Source: UBA9732 sp963621975 (GTDB taxonomy: Bacteria; Spirochaetota; Spirochaetia; Sphaerochaetales; Sphaerochaetaceae). Taken from it: a DNA stretch of 56,124 nt. The stretch spans positions 1 to 56,124 of the forward strand of contig CAVFGI010000010.1 of the NCBI GenBank assembly GCA_963621975.1. The letters run 5' to 3'. Each line of letters starts with the position of its first letter. Position 1 is the first letter of the stretch. The position numbers and the translations under genes were made by a program. The notes below the pieces were generated by a model. That model had not been told where the DNA came from, ran no database searches, and worked only from the letters and a program-made list of their open reading frames with translations. This document shows positions 42,279 through 50,834 of the stretch, in pieces.

Positions 42279-43748
42279 CTATAAAAAGGTTTTTATACGC
42301 AAAGCAAGGCTATCAGAAAGTAAGCTTTCATCATAAAGTCTCCATTTCCAATTTCCATTGCTCGTGCCAGGCGTATTAATACGAGCCTCTTTACCTAAAC
42401 CAAGCCAATCTTGAAGGGGAACTATCATCAGAAAAGAAGAACTTTCATAGCCACATTTAATTATGGCTTCAAGAAGGTCCTTCTTTTCAACCCCGAGTTT
42501 TTGCATTGCATTTGCAACATACGGCCCATTCTCTTCATCTTCAATCCAGCCCTTTAGTGTGATGTTGTCATGAGTTCCAGTAAAGCACACGGAATTGTAT
42601 GGATAGTTTTTAGGGTCCCAATCGCCTGCCTCTCTTGAGCCAAAAGCAAATTGCAAGATCTTCATTCCAGGCCAGCCAGAATCTTTAAGCAAAGTTATCA
42701 CTTCATCAGATAGATATCCAAGATCCTCAGCTGTAAAGCGGATATTTGGGAAACACGAATTTAGAGTATCCACAAAGCTTTTTCCAGGACCTTTCACCCA
42801 ATGGCCGTCTCGCGCAGTGGTTTGCCCATACTTGACCGTGTAATAACTCTCAAGGCCCCTAAAATGGTCAAACCGCAACATATCGTACAGTTTTCCCTGC
42901 GCCTCAATCCTTTTTTTCCACCAGCTATAGCCATCTTCCTTCATTTTTTCCCAATCATAAAGCGGATTTCCCCACAACTGACCATCTTTGTTGAAGTAAT
43001 CTGGTGGCACCCCGCTAACCTTACGAGGCATGAAATTTTCATCCAATTGAAAGAGTTCTGGATTTGCCCACACATCTTGACTGTCCGGGGCTACATAAAT
43101 TGGCAAATCTCCAATTATCCCGATATCTTTAGCTTTTGCGTATTCACGCAACGCATTCCATTGAGAGAAAAAAAGATATTGGACAAATACATGAAAATCA
43201 ATATCTTCCTTAAGCTTAATTCTATATTCTTCAAGCGTTTGTTCATCTCTCATGAATGCCTTGTGGTCACTCCAAGAGGATAGTCCTTTCATTCCAAAGA
43301 ATCTTTTTAAAGCAAAAAAAAGCGCCCAATCTTCAATCCATGAAGCATTTTCTTTTCTAAAGTCTTCTACTTTGGCCTTGTATTCTTCCTTGCCATTGAT
43401 AAAGGCTATATGAAGAACATCCAAGCGTGAGTTATAAATTGCACCATAATCCACCTCTTCCGGGTTCTTACCCCACTGCCGTGAGTCAACATCTTCTTGT
43501 GTTAAAAGATTTTGCTCAATGAGCGTATCAAGGTCAATGAAATATGGATTGCCTGCAAAAGAAGAGAGCGATTGGTATGGCGAATCTCCGTAGCTCGTTG
43601 GGCCAAGAGGTAAAATCTGCCAATACTTCTGTCCGCTTTTTTCAAGAAAATCTATAAAATAAAAAGCGCTTTTGCCAAAACCCCCAATTCCATACGGAGA
43701 AGGAAGCGAGAAGATTGGCATGAGAATTCCAGAATATCTTTTTTCCAT
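42279..43748 (-). CDS. malQ: 4-alpha-glucanotransferase (amylomaltase)
   Basis: This 489-residue GH77 enzyme moves alpha-1,4-glucan segments and releases glucose from maltodextrins. It shows SLPSPYGIGGFGKSAF, GDLPIYVAPDSQDVW, the nucleophile Asp in MLRFDHFRGLESYY, the acid Glu in FTAEDLG, and the transition-state Asp in FTGTHDNITLKGW. It lies 13 bp after malG-type permease, tying it to the sugar importer. It converges on the oxoamine synthase gene with 2 bp between stops. Confidence 0.94.
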   Translation of the reverse strand: MEKRYSGILMPIFSLPSPYGIGGFGKSAFYFIDFLEKSGQKYWQILPLGPTSYGDSPYQSLSSFAGNPYFIDLDTLIEQNLLTQEDVDSRQWGKNPEEVDYGAIYNSRLDVLHIAFINGKEEYKAKVEDFRKENASWIEDWALFFALKRFFGMKGLSSWSDHKAFMRDEQTLEEYRIKLKEDIDFHVFVQYLFFSQWNALREYAKAKDIGIIGDLPIYVAPDSQDVWANPELFQLDENFMPRKVSGVPPDYFNKDGQLWGNPLYDWEKMKEDGYSWWKKRIEAQGKLYDMLRFDHFRGLESYYTVKYGQTTARDGHWVKGPGKSFVDTLNSCFPNIRFTAEDLGYLSDEVITLLKDSGWPGMKILQFAFGSREAGDWDPKNYPYNSVCFTGTHDNITLKGWIEDEENGPYVANAMQKLGVEKKDLLEAIIKCGYESSSFLMIVPLQDWLGLGKEARINTPGTSNGNWKWRLYDESLLSDSLALRIKTFL

Positions 43749-43761
43749 AATTATAGAGGTA

Positions 43762-44613
43762 TCAGCCCTTTACAGCCCCTGCTGCAACACCCTTGATAAT
43801 GTGTTTCTGGCAAGAGAGATAGAAAATAATTACTGGTATGATTCCCAAGAGAATCATTGCCATTGTTGCACCAAGGTCCACTCTACCATAGCTTCCCCGC
43901 AAATATTGAATCTGAATTGGAATTGTCTTGTAATTTTTAATATCAAGAACAAGATATGGCAAGAGATAGTCATTCCACACCCACATAATCTCAAGTATTG
44001 ATACCGATATTAATGTTGGTTTCATTATAGGTAAAACTATCTCAAAGAAGGTCCTTATAGGACCACAACCGTCTATTACTGCGGCTTCTTCCATTTCCAT
44101 TGGAACGCTCTTCACAAAACCTGCAAACATAAAAATTGCAAGACCTGCACCAAAACCAAGATAAATAATTGGTATAGTGTATGGAGTGTTCAACTTTAAC
44201 CTATCCGCTGTAAATGAAAGCGAGAACATTACCATTTGGAAAGGAACTATCATTGAGAATACGCAAAGATAGTAGATTATCTTGGAAATAAGAGAATTGA
44301 TTCTTGAGATGTACCATGCACTCATACTTGTGCAGAGGATGATTAGAAATGTTGAGGAAATGGTAATAAAAAATGAATATATGATACACTTTATATACGG
44401 ATAATTTCCTGCTGTCATTCCATTTATGAAGTTACTTAGCCCAGCCCATTCTTCTCCAGTGGGGAAGCTAAAAGTATCGGTCTTTACGAAAGTGTTAAGC
44501 TTGAAGGAATTCAGTAGCACAAGAAAGACCGGGAAAACCCAAATTAATGCAATAACAGTGAAAAGAACTGTGAGAAGGTTAAGCCTGATTCGTTCACCTT
44601 TAAGTGTGGCCAT
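43762..44613 (-). CDS. Sugar ABC transporter permease (MalG type)
   Basis: This 283-residue inner-membrane protein has six helices and the EAA coupling loop EMEEAAVIDGCGPIRTFFEIVLP, which docks the ATPase. It pairs with the MalF-type permease; their genes overlap by one base (TAATG). GGAGG precedes the ATG. With malQ downstream the substrate is probably a maltodextrin or another alpha-glucoside. Confidence 0.92.
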   Translation of the reverse strand: MATLKGERIRLNLLTVLFTVIALIWVFPVFLVLLNSFKLNTFVKTDTFSFPTGEEWAGLSNFINGMTAGNYPYIKCIIYSFFITISSTFLIILCTSMSAWYISRINSLISKIIYYLCVFSMIVPFQMVMFSLSFTADRLKLNTPYTIPIIYLGFGAGLAIFMFAGFVKSVPMEMEEAAVIDGCGPIRTFFEIVLPIMKPTLISVSILEIMWVWNDYLLPYLVLDIKNYKTIPIQIQYLRGSYGRVDLGATMAMILLGIIPVIIFYLSCQKHIIKGVAAGAVKG

Positions 44614-45539
44614 TACTGCTGTACCTCCTTATTCCTTGTTAATTTAAGTTGCAGGAGCCCAATGGCCGCAACAAGAATGAAGAAAAGGACGGCCTTTGCT
44701 TGCGCCGTTCCTCGTGAGAACTTCCCGCTCATCATGTAAGTATTGTAGATGTTCAATGCAAGCATCTCGGATGCCGATACCTGTTCGCCATTAACATAGC
44801 TGATTGGAAGGCCTCCGGTGAGTGCTAAGTTCTGGTCAAACAACTTGAAGCCGTTGGAAAGAGTAAGGAATGTACAGATTGTAATGGATGTCATCACGTT
44901 TGGAATGGTGATGCGAATGAGGGTCTGCCATCTTGAAGCTCCGTCAATTTCTGCGGCCTCCAGCATGTCTCCAGGAATGGCCTGCAAACCTGCAATATAA
45001 ATAATCATCATGTAGCCTATCTGCTGCCAGCACATGAGAATTACAAGCCCCCAAAACCCTAGCCTTTCATCCATGAGAATAGATGTGCCGTATTTGGAAA
45101 GTACTCCATCAAAAATCATGGACCAGATGTAGCTTAATACAATTCCGCCAATGAGGTTTGGCATGAAGAATACTGTTCTAAAGATATTGCTTCCTTTCAT
45201 TTTTTGCGTCAAAGCAAGTGCAAACAAGAAAGCAAAAAGGTTTATCAGCACTACTGATACAACTGTGTACAGTGCTGTATACCAAAAGGAATGAATAAAA
45301 GATGGGTCTTTAAAGGCCCTTATATAGTTACTAAAACCCACAAATTTTGTACTTGTGATGATTGTGAATTGGCAAAATGAAAGATAAATACCATGTAAAA
45401 AGGGCCAAATGAAGCCTATGCAAAAACATACGATTGTAGGTCCCATAAAAAGAGGAAACCATCTCTTGATTGGCTTTTTAATAAGATTGGAACTAAGTCC
45501 GCCCCCAGATTTTTGTACTTTTTTAGGTTTTTTAACCAT
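44613..45539 (-). CDS. Sugar ABC transporter permease (MalF type)
   Basis: The protein has 308 residues from the ATG at 45539, which has GGGAG 8 nt upstream; the ATG five codons earlier is badly spaced. A basic cytoplasmic N-terminus is followed by six helices and the EAA loop GDMLEAAEIDGASRWQTLIRI. The large periplasmic loop of E. coli MalF is absent, as in most Gram-positive and spirochaete relatives. Confidence 0.9.
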   Translation of the reverse strand: MVKKPKKVQKSGGGLSSNLIKKPIKRWFPLFMGPTIVCFCIGFIWPFLHGIYLSFCQFTIITSTKFVGFSNYIRAFKDPSFIHSFWYTALYTVVSVVLINLFAFLFALALTQKMKGSNIFRTVFFMPNLIGGIVLSYIWSMIFDGVLSKYGTSILMDERLGFWGLVILMCWQQIGYMMIIYIAGLQAIPGDMLEAAEIDGASRWQTLIRITIPNVMTSITICTFLTLSNGFKLFDQNLALTGGLPISYVNGEQVSASEMLALNIYNTYMMSGKFSRGTAQAKAVLFFILVAAIGLLQLKLTRNKEVQQ

Positions 45540-45571
45540 TTGCAAATCTCCCATATGAGGGTTTTCCTTGA

Positions 45572-45635
45572 AGAGGTTTTTGCAAAACCTCTGAAATAAA
45601 GAGAAGGAGCGAGTAAAAGTCCACTCGCCCCTCTC
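45572..45635 (-). terminator. Two hairpins between binding-protein and permease genes
   Basis: AGAGGTTTT (45572-45580) pairs with AAAACCTCT (45584-45592). A larger stem joins 45601-45614 with 45623-45635 (core GCGAGT/ACTCGC, ends GAGA/TCTC). The second is followed on the minus strand by TTTATTTC. Together they probably act as a partial terminator and 3' mRNA guard, giving more binding protein than permease, as at malE-malF in other bacteria. Confidence 0.6.
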
Positions 45636-45652
45636 TTAAGTTTAAAACAAGA

Positions 45653-46948
45653 TTAGTGAGTATTCTTGTACTGTGTTGCCCAGCCCTGAACGAAAGCTGT
45701 TTTGACAGCTTCCCAGTTTGCATCTGTCTGATTAGCATCATAGATGTTCATTGCAGATACAAGACCAGCTCTCCACTCGTTAACGTTTGGTGTATAGTTG
45801 AATGCCCAAGTCATGACATACTTGCCTTCGTTGCTATATTCGTTAGCTGCATCAAGGAATACGTTTCCACTTGCTGCTGCCTTCTTGTAAGGAATAGCAC
45901 CAAATGTTTCTGCAAGAGCCGTTGTTCCTGTCTCAGATGTAACCATCCAAACCATGAAGTCCATTGTTGCCTGAATGTCTTCTTTGCTTGCGTTTGCATT
46001 GATAGCCCAGCAGTTCTCTGTTCCACATGCAAGACCGGCATTCTGTTCACCGTCAACACCACAGTAGAGAGGAATCATTGTAAGTGTTGCTGGGTCCAAG
46101 CCGTATTTTGATGTGAGTGCGGTGTATTCCCAGTTTCCATTCTGATAGAAGACTGCCTTTTTGGTTCCAAACTCAGCTTCAGCATCGTAGCCACCTGTTG
46201 AAAGGGAAGCTGGATTGTATGCGCTGTTGTTGATGTAGAGATCCCAAATCTTTTTGAAGTTGTCAAGATAAGCACCTGTGAGTGTTGCAGGCTGAGGACC
46301 AGCTGTCCAACCATTGTCTCTTGCTTCGTAATAGAGAGCAACGTCTGCAAGGTGACCAGTGAATCTCCAAGAAGAAGAATCGTCCATTCCGCTTGATGTG
46401 AATGCATCAAATCCAAGTTCTGCTGCACGAGCATGAATGTCTTCTACAACTGCCTTGAGGGAAGCAAAATCTTTGATGTCGTCAACTGTGTAGCCGGCCT
46501 TAGCAAGGAGTTCCTTGTTTACAATAATACCAAAGCATTCATAGCAGTATCCAATTGAGCAAAGCTTGCCGTTCTCATCATAAAGATTGTATGCATCTGT
46601 GTTGAGTTCGTTAGCAATAGCTGTGCCTGTGAGATCCAAACAGAAATCACCCCATGTTGCAACTGCTGCATCATTACCAACAACAAAGAGTGTAGGTGCG
46701 GATGACTTTGCCATTTCTGCTGTGAGTGTGTCTTCATAAGTTCCGCTTGCTGCTGTAACAACCTTTACTTCAACGCCTGTCTCGGCGGTGTATTTTGCTG
46801 CAAGAGCCTGAAGTGCTTCGTCTGATTCTGGCTTGAAGTTAAGCCAATAAACGCTTCCTTTCTTTGCTGTTGCTTCTGTTGCACCCTGTGCAAAAACACT
46901 TGTAAGTGCGAGAGCAAGAACGAGAAGAACTACTGTAAATTTCTTCAT
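45653..46948 (-). CDS. Sugar ABC transporter substrate-binding protein
   Basis: This 431-residue extracytoplasmic protein belongs to the MalE-like family 1 solute-binding proteins. It has a signal peptide ending TSVFAQG and no lipobox. The mature part starts with VYWLNFKPESDEALQALAAKYTAETGV split by the usual fold elements, and later has GTENCWAINANASKED. I use the ATG at 46948, with GGAGGT at ideal spacing. Its substrate is inferred as maltodextrin from the downstream malQ. The matching ATPase is missing and must be supplied from elsewhere. Confidence 0.9.
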   Translation of the reverse strand: MKKFTVVLLVLALALTSVFAQGATEATAKKGSVYWLNFKPESDEALQALAAKYTAETGVEVKVVTAASGTYEDTLTAEMAKSSAPTLFVVGNDAAVATWGDFCLDLTGTAIANELNTDAYNLYDENGKLCSIGYCYECFGIIVNKELLAKAGYTVDDIKDFASLKAVVEDIHARAAELGFDAFTSSGMDDSSSWRFTGHLADVALYYEARDNGWTAGPQPATLTGAYLDNFKKIWDLYINNSAYNPASLSTGGYDAEAEFGTKKAVFYQNGNWEYTALTSKYGLDPATLTMIPLYCGVDGEQNAGLACGTENCWAINANASKEDIQATMDFMVWMVTSETGTTALAETFGAIPYKKAAASGNVFLDAANEYSNEGKYVMTWAFNYTPNVNEWRAGLVSAMNIYDANQTDANWEAVKTAFVQGWATQYKNTH

Positions 46949-46999
46949 ACTTATTACCTCCAAAATCCCCCAACCAGGGATTAATTTTATTAATTCAAA

Positions 47000-47017
47000 A
47001 GGTTTCTCAAGAAACCT
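47000..47017 (-). promoter_or_regulatory. Hairpin in the leader of the sugar-binding-protein gene
   Basis: AGGTTTC (47000-47006) pairs with GAAACCT (47011-47017) across a 4-nt loop, about 50 nt before the start codon at 46948. The pairing can be extended by flanking AATT/AATT. It could terminate read-through from the gene at 47112 or regulate the importer mRNA, but no T-run follows. Confidence 0.35.
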
Positions 47018-47111
47018 CGCAAATTAATATTCTATCCCAATTTAAGACTTTTGCAAGTAAAATTCCTGTCAAAATTCCTGCCTGTAGTGTAGCCTTCTAC
47101 CAAACCTTCCC

Positions 47112-48386
47112 TTAAATTAACCAAACAGGAACATACCAGTTTTTTTCATCCACTGGCAATAAATCATTTGCCATACAAACAACACTTCCAGTTCCAATTT
47201 GGGTCTTCAAGAGCTCCATCCCGCCAAAAGTTTCTTCCTTAGTAATAGGGTTCAAGACATTAAAGTTCTTGATAGCTGTTTTTCCAGGTGATGCGGACTT
47301 TTTTATCTCTACAGGAGAAAGTATGCCGTTTTGATAAATTAACAGGTCGATTTCCTTCTGATCTTTATCTCTGTAATAGAAAATTGGAGGCACTTTCCCT
47401 TCATTGAGATAACTTTTATAAATCTCCGAAAAAACATAACTTTCAAAGAAAGCTCCTGACATAGCACCTCTTTCCAGTGCTTCAGGATTCCCCCATTTCA
47501 AGAGATATGCCGCTAAGCCAGTATCCAAAAAATGAAGCAGTGGCATCTTGACTACCCGTTTGAGCACATTATTGTGATAGGGTTGCACAAGTGCGATTAT
47601 ATGTGATGACACTAAGATGGAAAGCCATTTTTTTGCCGTTGGTGCAGAAATACCCGCAGAACTTGCCAAATCCTCATAAACAACTGGCTTTGAGGTGTGG
47701 GCTGCAACAATTGTCATAAAATTGTAAAACTGCATTTCATTTGCAACCTGTGCCAAATCTCGAATATCCCTTTGAAGATAAGTATCAACATAGGAACGAT
47801 AATAAGTCTCCCAATCTACATTTACATCTGCATAAAGTTCTGGCATAGAGCCCTTAAAAATTCTTTGATAGATTTCATTTAAGTTTTTTTTGCTTCTAAC
47901 TGACAATCGTTTCATCAAATACTCAGGATCTGTTTGAAACGGTTCACTGGGTTCGTTGTAAATTTCAGCATTGGATAATCCCAATAAATTAACAATTCCA
48001 ACACGGCCAGCCAGACTTTCACTTACGTTTTTCATAAGAAGGAAAACCTGTGAACCTGTAATCCAAAAATCTCCTTTTCTTTTGGATTGGTCAACACTCA
48101 TTTTTATGTAGGGTAAAAGCTCTGTTGCATACTGGATCTCATCAATTAATACGGGAGGAGAATACCTTTGTAAAAACAAAGCAGGGTCGTTCTTTGCCAA
48201 ATATCTGACATCTGGATCATCTAAAGTTACATATTTACGCTCAATCCCTTCCTTTTTCTGTAACTCTGCCAATCTTTGCAGTAAGGTTGTTTTCCCAACC
48301 TGCCTAGGACCTGAAACCAACAACACTGGGAACATTTTAGATATTCGTAAAACTGTATCTTCAGAAGCTCTTTTGATATATGCCAT
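47112..48386 (-). CDS. AAA_14/DUF4143 family ATPase
   Basis: This 424-residue protein has an AAA_14 ATPase domain (Walker A SGPRQVGKTT, Walker B VLIDEIQYA, sensor-like WITGSQVF). A winged-helix linker leads to a C-terminal DUF4143 with a nuclease-like core (GAFFESYVFSEI, then YYRDKDQKEIDLLI and SPVEIKKS, which match the D..ExK pattern). Members are common in host-associated bacteria, often in many copies; function is unknown. The start at 48386 has AAGGAG upstream. It is a single-gene unit. Confidence 0.88.
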   Translation of the reverse strand: MAYIKRASEDTVLRISKMFPVLLVSGPRQVGKTTLLQRLAELQKKEGIERKYVTLDDPDVRYLAKNDPALFLQRYSPPVLIDEIQYATELLPYIKMSVDQSKRKGDFWITGSQVFLLMKNVSESLAGRVGIVNLLGLSNAEIYNEPSEPFQTDPEYLMKRLSVRSKKNLNEIYQRIFKGSMPELYADVNVDWETYYRSYVDTYLQRDIRDLAQVANEMQFYNFMTIVAAHTSKPVVYEDLASSAGISAPTAKKWLSILVSSHIIALVQPYHNNVLKRVVKMPLLHFLDTGLAAYLLKWGNPEALERGAMSGAFFESYVFSEIYKSYLNEGKVPPIFYYRDKDQKEIDLLIYQNGILSPVEIKKSASPGKTAIKNFNVLNPITKEETFGGMELLKTQIGTGSVVCMANDLLPVDEKNWYVPVWLI

Positions 48387-48484
48387 GAAGGACTCCTTTT
48401 TTACTAACAGAGACAACCGCTATAGTTTACTAAAGCCAAAAACTCGTCTAAACTAAATTGTGATTTTATTATAGCCAGACTTTT

Positions 48485-50143
48485 CTAAATTGCAACTCCA
48501 TTTTTCACCCACTCTACAGCCCTTATGTAGGCATTATCTTTCACTGGGTCAAGTTCTGTGGTGTAATCTGGCGTAATACCTTTAATTTCAAAGCTTGTTC
48601 TTTCCATATCCACAAACTGATATGTTGTGGTGTAGATATTAAGATGCTCGCTCGTGAAAGGGCCACTATTGAAGACAGTTCTATCAGTTAGTGCGCACGT
48701 TCCACCAAAGGTTGTATGTCCAATGATGGTACTCTTTTCCAGCAATTTTGCAATCACACATGAGATTTCCGAGCACGATACCGAATACCCATTAACCAGT
48801 ACCGCTACTGGTTTTGCATAATTTGCCTGCAAATCTGCATTGGCATAGTCCTCACTAATACTAAAACTTGTCCATGGAGTATACTCAAGCCTTGAGTATC
48901 CGGCTTTGTATCTCACATACCCAAATTGAGTCTCATTTTTGAAGAAATTTCCCCAAATTGAGGACAAGAAAGACACCGCACCGCCACCATTTCCACGCAA
49001 GTCAACTATAACACCCGCAAAATTGCTTTTGGTCACGGTATCGCTGACCTTCCATTCATCGTTAGTCACTACAGAATTCAGCACTTTATACATATTCTGT
49101 ATCCCGATAATTCCTTCAATACCTTTCTCTATCTTGGCTTTAAACTCCGCATCCTTAATGTCTGGAAGGTCTTCAAAAAGCCCACGAGTGAAAGTTCTGA
49201 GTAATTTGAGACTAGCATTCTTTTCAAGAAGGTCTTTCTCTTCTTGTGTCAAATCTGCATCTTCTTTTGTAAGGAAATTAGTTAGAAATAAAGTATTTCC
49301 AAAGCCCGAGAAATAAACATAGAAGATATTATCCTTGTTGACCCCGTAGAAATAAGAAGACATTGATATAGCATTGATAACATAATTCCACTCGTTTGCA
49401 ACAAACTGGTCTTGATTATCATCAAGGGCAGCTATTTCTTCCTTTGTGAACGCCTCAAAGTTATAGCCATAATATGCACCATCAGGGAATTCTTCAGAGA
49501 TATTTCCATTTGTGCTATGAAAATACCCATATGTTGCATCCCCTCCACCACCAGCAGCATCTTCGTCTGTTATGTCTTTTCCTTTGATAAGATTCTCAAC
49601 CTCAAACATGCTTGGAACTGCTTGTTTGTAGATTTTTAGAATCTCTTCACGGCTGAAACCTTCATCGGGATCGGGATTATTAACTGAGACCAAGACCTCT
49701 GTTCCAAATGTTCCAGTCATCTTGATATCTGGGAAATCCATGATGTCTTTGCCGGATTCCTTGTATTTGGTGAGCATAGCTGGGCTTGTGGAGAGAGTGT
49801 TACCAAGTCCGTCTTTGACTGTCAAGTTGTAATGATTGTCGTGGACGCCTACAGCTATCTCCTTAAAGTATTTGAAGGCTGTGATAGAGTCACTGGTCTT
49901 GGTGTAGTCTAGCACCTTGAATTTGGGTAGATATTCCTCGTAGACCTTATCCCAATTGTAGGAAAGGTCGTCTGAGAAGTGCACGTACTCTGTGTTCATT
50001 GCATTCCAGTATTGCAAAAAGATCTCGTCCCATGTGCAATCTGGAGCATCTATGTCATTTGTGCAAGAAGAGAAAACAAGAAGAATGGCTACGAGTATTA
50101 TTATTGAAAATGTTTTCTTTACTTGTGTGGTAGGTTTTTTCAT
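48485..50143 (-). CDS. S41-family peptidase lipoprotein
   Basis: This 552-residue protein has a signal peptide and lipobox LVFSSC (about residue 27). Its N-terminal domain is variable. The S41 (tail-specific protease) domain in the last third has GVIVDLRGNGGGAVS and the nucleophile Ser in NGYSVSCSEISCVIA, then GHTTFGGTCALTD. It is probably an envelope-anchored serine protease that trims exported proteins or imported peptides. No PDZ domain is obvious. Its start overlaps the stop of the beta-barrel gene by 4 nt, so the two are coupled. Confidence 0.86.
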   Translation of the reverse strand: MKKPTTQVKKTFSIIILVAILLVFSSCTNDIDAPDCTWDEIFLQYWNAMNTEYVHFSDDLSYNWDKVYEEYLPKFKVLDYTKTSDSITAFKYFKEIAVGVHDNHYNLTVKDGLGNTLSTSPAMLTKYKESGKDIMDFPDIKMTGTFGTEVLVSVNNPDPDEGFSREEILKIYKQAVPSMFEVENLIKGKDITDEDAAGGGGDATYGYFHSTNGNISEEFPDGAYYGYNFEAFTKEEIAALDDNQDQFVANEWNYVINAISMSSYFYGVNKDNIFYVYFSGFGNTLFLTNFLTKEDADLTQEEKDLLEKNASLKLLRTFTRGLFEDLPDIKDAEFKAKIEKGIEGIIGIQNMYKVLNSVVTNDEWKVSDTVTKSNFAGVIVDLRGNGGGAVSFLSSIWGNFFKNETQFGYVRYKAGYSRLEYTPWTSFSISEDYANADLQANYAKPVAVLVNGYSVSCSEISCVIAKLLEKSTIIGHTTFGGTCALTDRTVFNSGPFTSEHLNIYTTTYQFVDMERTSFEIKGITPDYTTELDPVKDNAYIRAVEWVKNGVAI

Positions 50144-50820
50144 TTGTTAATCCCCCAAAGAAGACCTAACGTAAAGCTGGAAGTTGAGTTATGTATTGGA
50201 TATGCACCGTACTTTTGGCCTTTGTTCATATCTGTAAGCGCAAAAGAATACTCATACTGAGCATATCCCTTGAAGGATCCAAAGTTGATAGCTGCACCTA
50301 TTTTGGTGTTTAAACCTGCTTCAAATCTGTTGTAAAGAGAGAGATCTGTTGTCTCATTGACGCTCTCTGTTTTCTCATTAGCATTCACAACCGTTCCACT
50401 TCTGTTGCCATAAAGCCAGAGGCCCATGTAACCTCCTGCTGTAATGTAAAGATCAAAGTTATCTAGAGACATTGAAGCTCTGAAAGCAACTGGCAATCCC
50501 AAGAATCCATTGGTAACCTCAAGGTTGTAGTTCACTTGGTCTTTGCCATCAACAAGAACTGTCTGTGAGCTTTTATAGTTTTTTCCATACATGGAAAGCC
50601 CTGTGTCCAGACCTAAATTATCTGTAAACATAATTACAACAGGGACAGATGCCTTATAGCCCATCCCTGTGGAATACTTGTAATTACGATACCCTTTTCC
50701 TGCAACAACTCTGTTTATAGTGAGTCCACCTTCAGCTCCTACATAGTAGGTTGTAGCGCTTGTAGCACAGAGTGTTACCATTACAAAAAACAACATCAAT
50801 ATTGTGACTATCTTTTTCAT
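50140..50820 (-). CDS. Outer-membrane beta-barrel protein
   Basis: The 226 residues begin with a signal peptide (about 1-22, ending ATSA) followed by alternating amphipathic strands (YYVGAEGGLTINRV, VPVVIMFTDNLGLDTGLSMYG, YAQYEYSFALTD) and a terminal strand SSFTLGLLWGINK. This fits an eight-stranded porin-like or OmpW/OmpA-type small barrel. It is translated before, and coupled to, the S41 protease lipoprotein, suggesting a shared envelope job. Confidence 0.8.
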   Translation of the reverse strand: MKKIVTILMLFFVMVTLCATSATTYYVGAEGGLTINRVVAGKGYRNYKYSTGMGYKASVPVVIMFTDNLGLDTGLSMYGKNYKSSQTVLVDGKDQVNYNLEVTNGFLGLPVAFRASMSLDNFDLYITAGGYMGLWLYGNRSGTVVNANEKTESVNETTDLSLYNRFEAGLNTKIGAAINFGSFKGYAQYEYSFALTDMNKGQKYGAYPIHNSTSSFTLGLLWGINK

Positions 50821-50834
50821 GACCAGTATCTTTA

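Noticed and set aside
45572..47017. CRISPR-like repeats around the sugar-binding-protein gene
   Set aside because: The AGGTTT...AAACCT hairpins are simple dyads without regular spacing or unique spacers.
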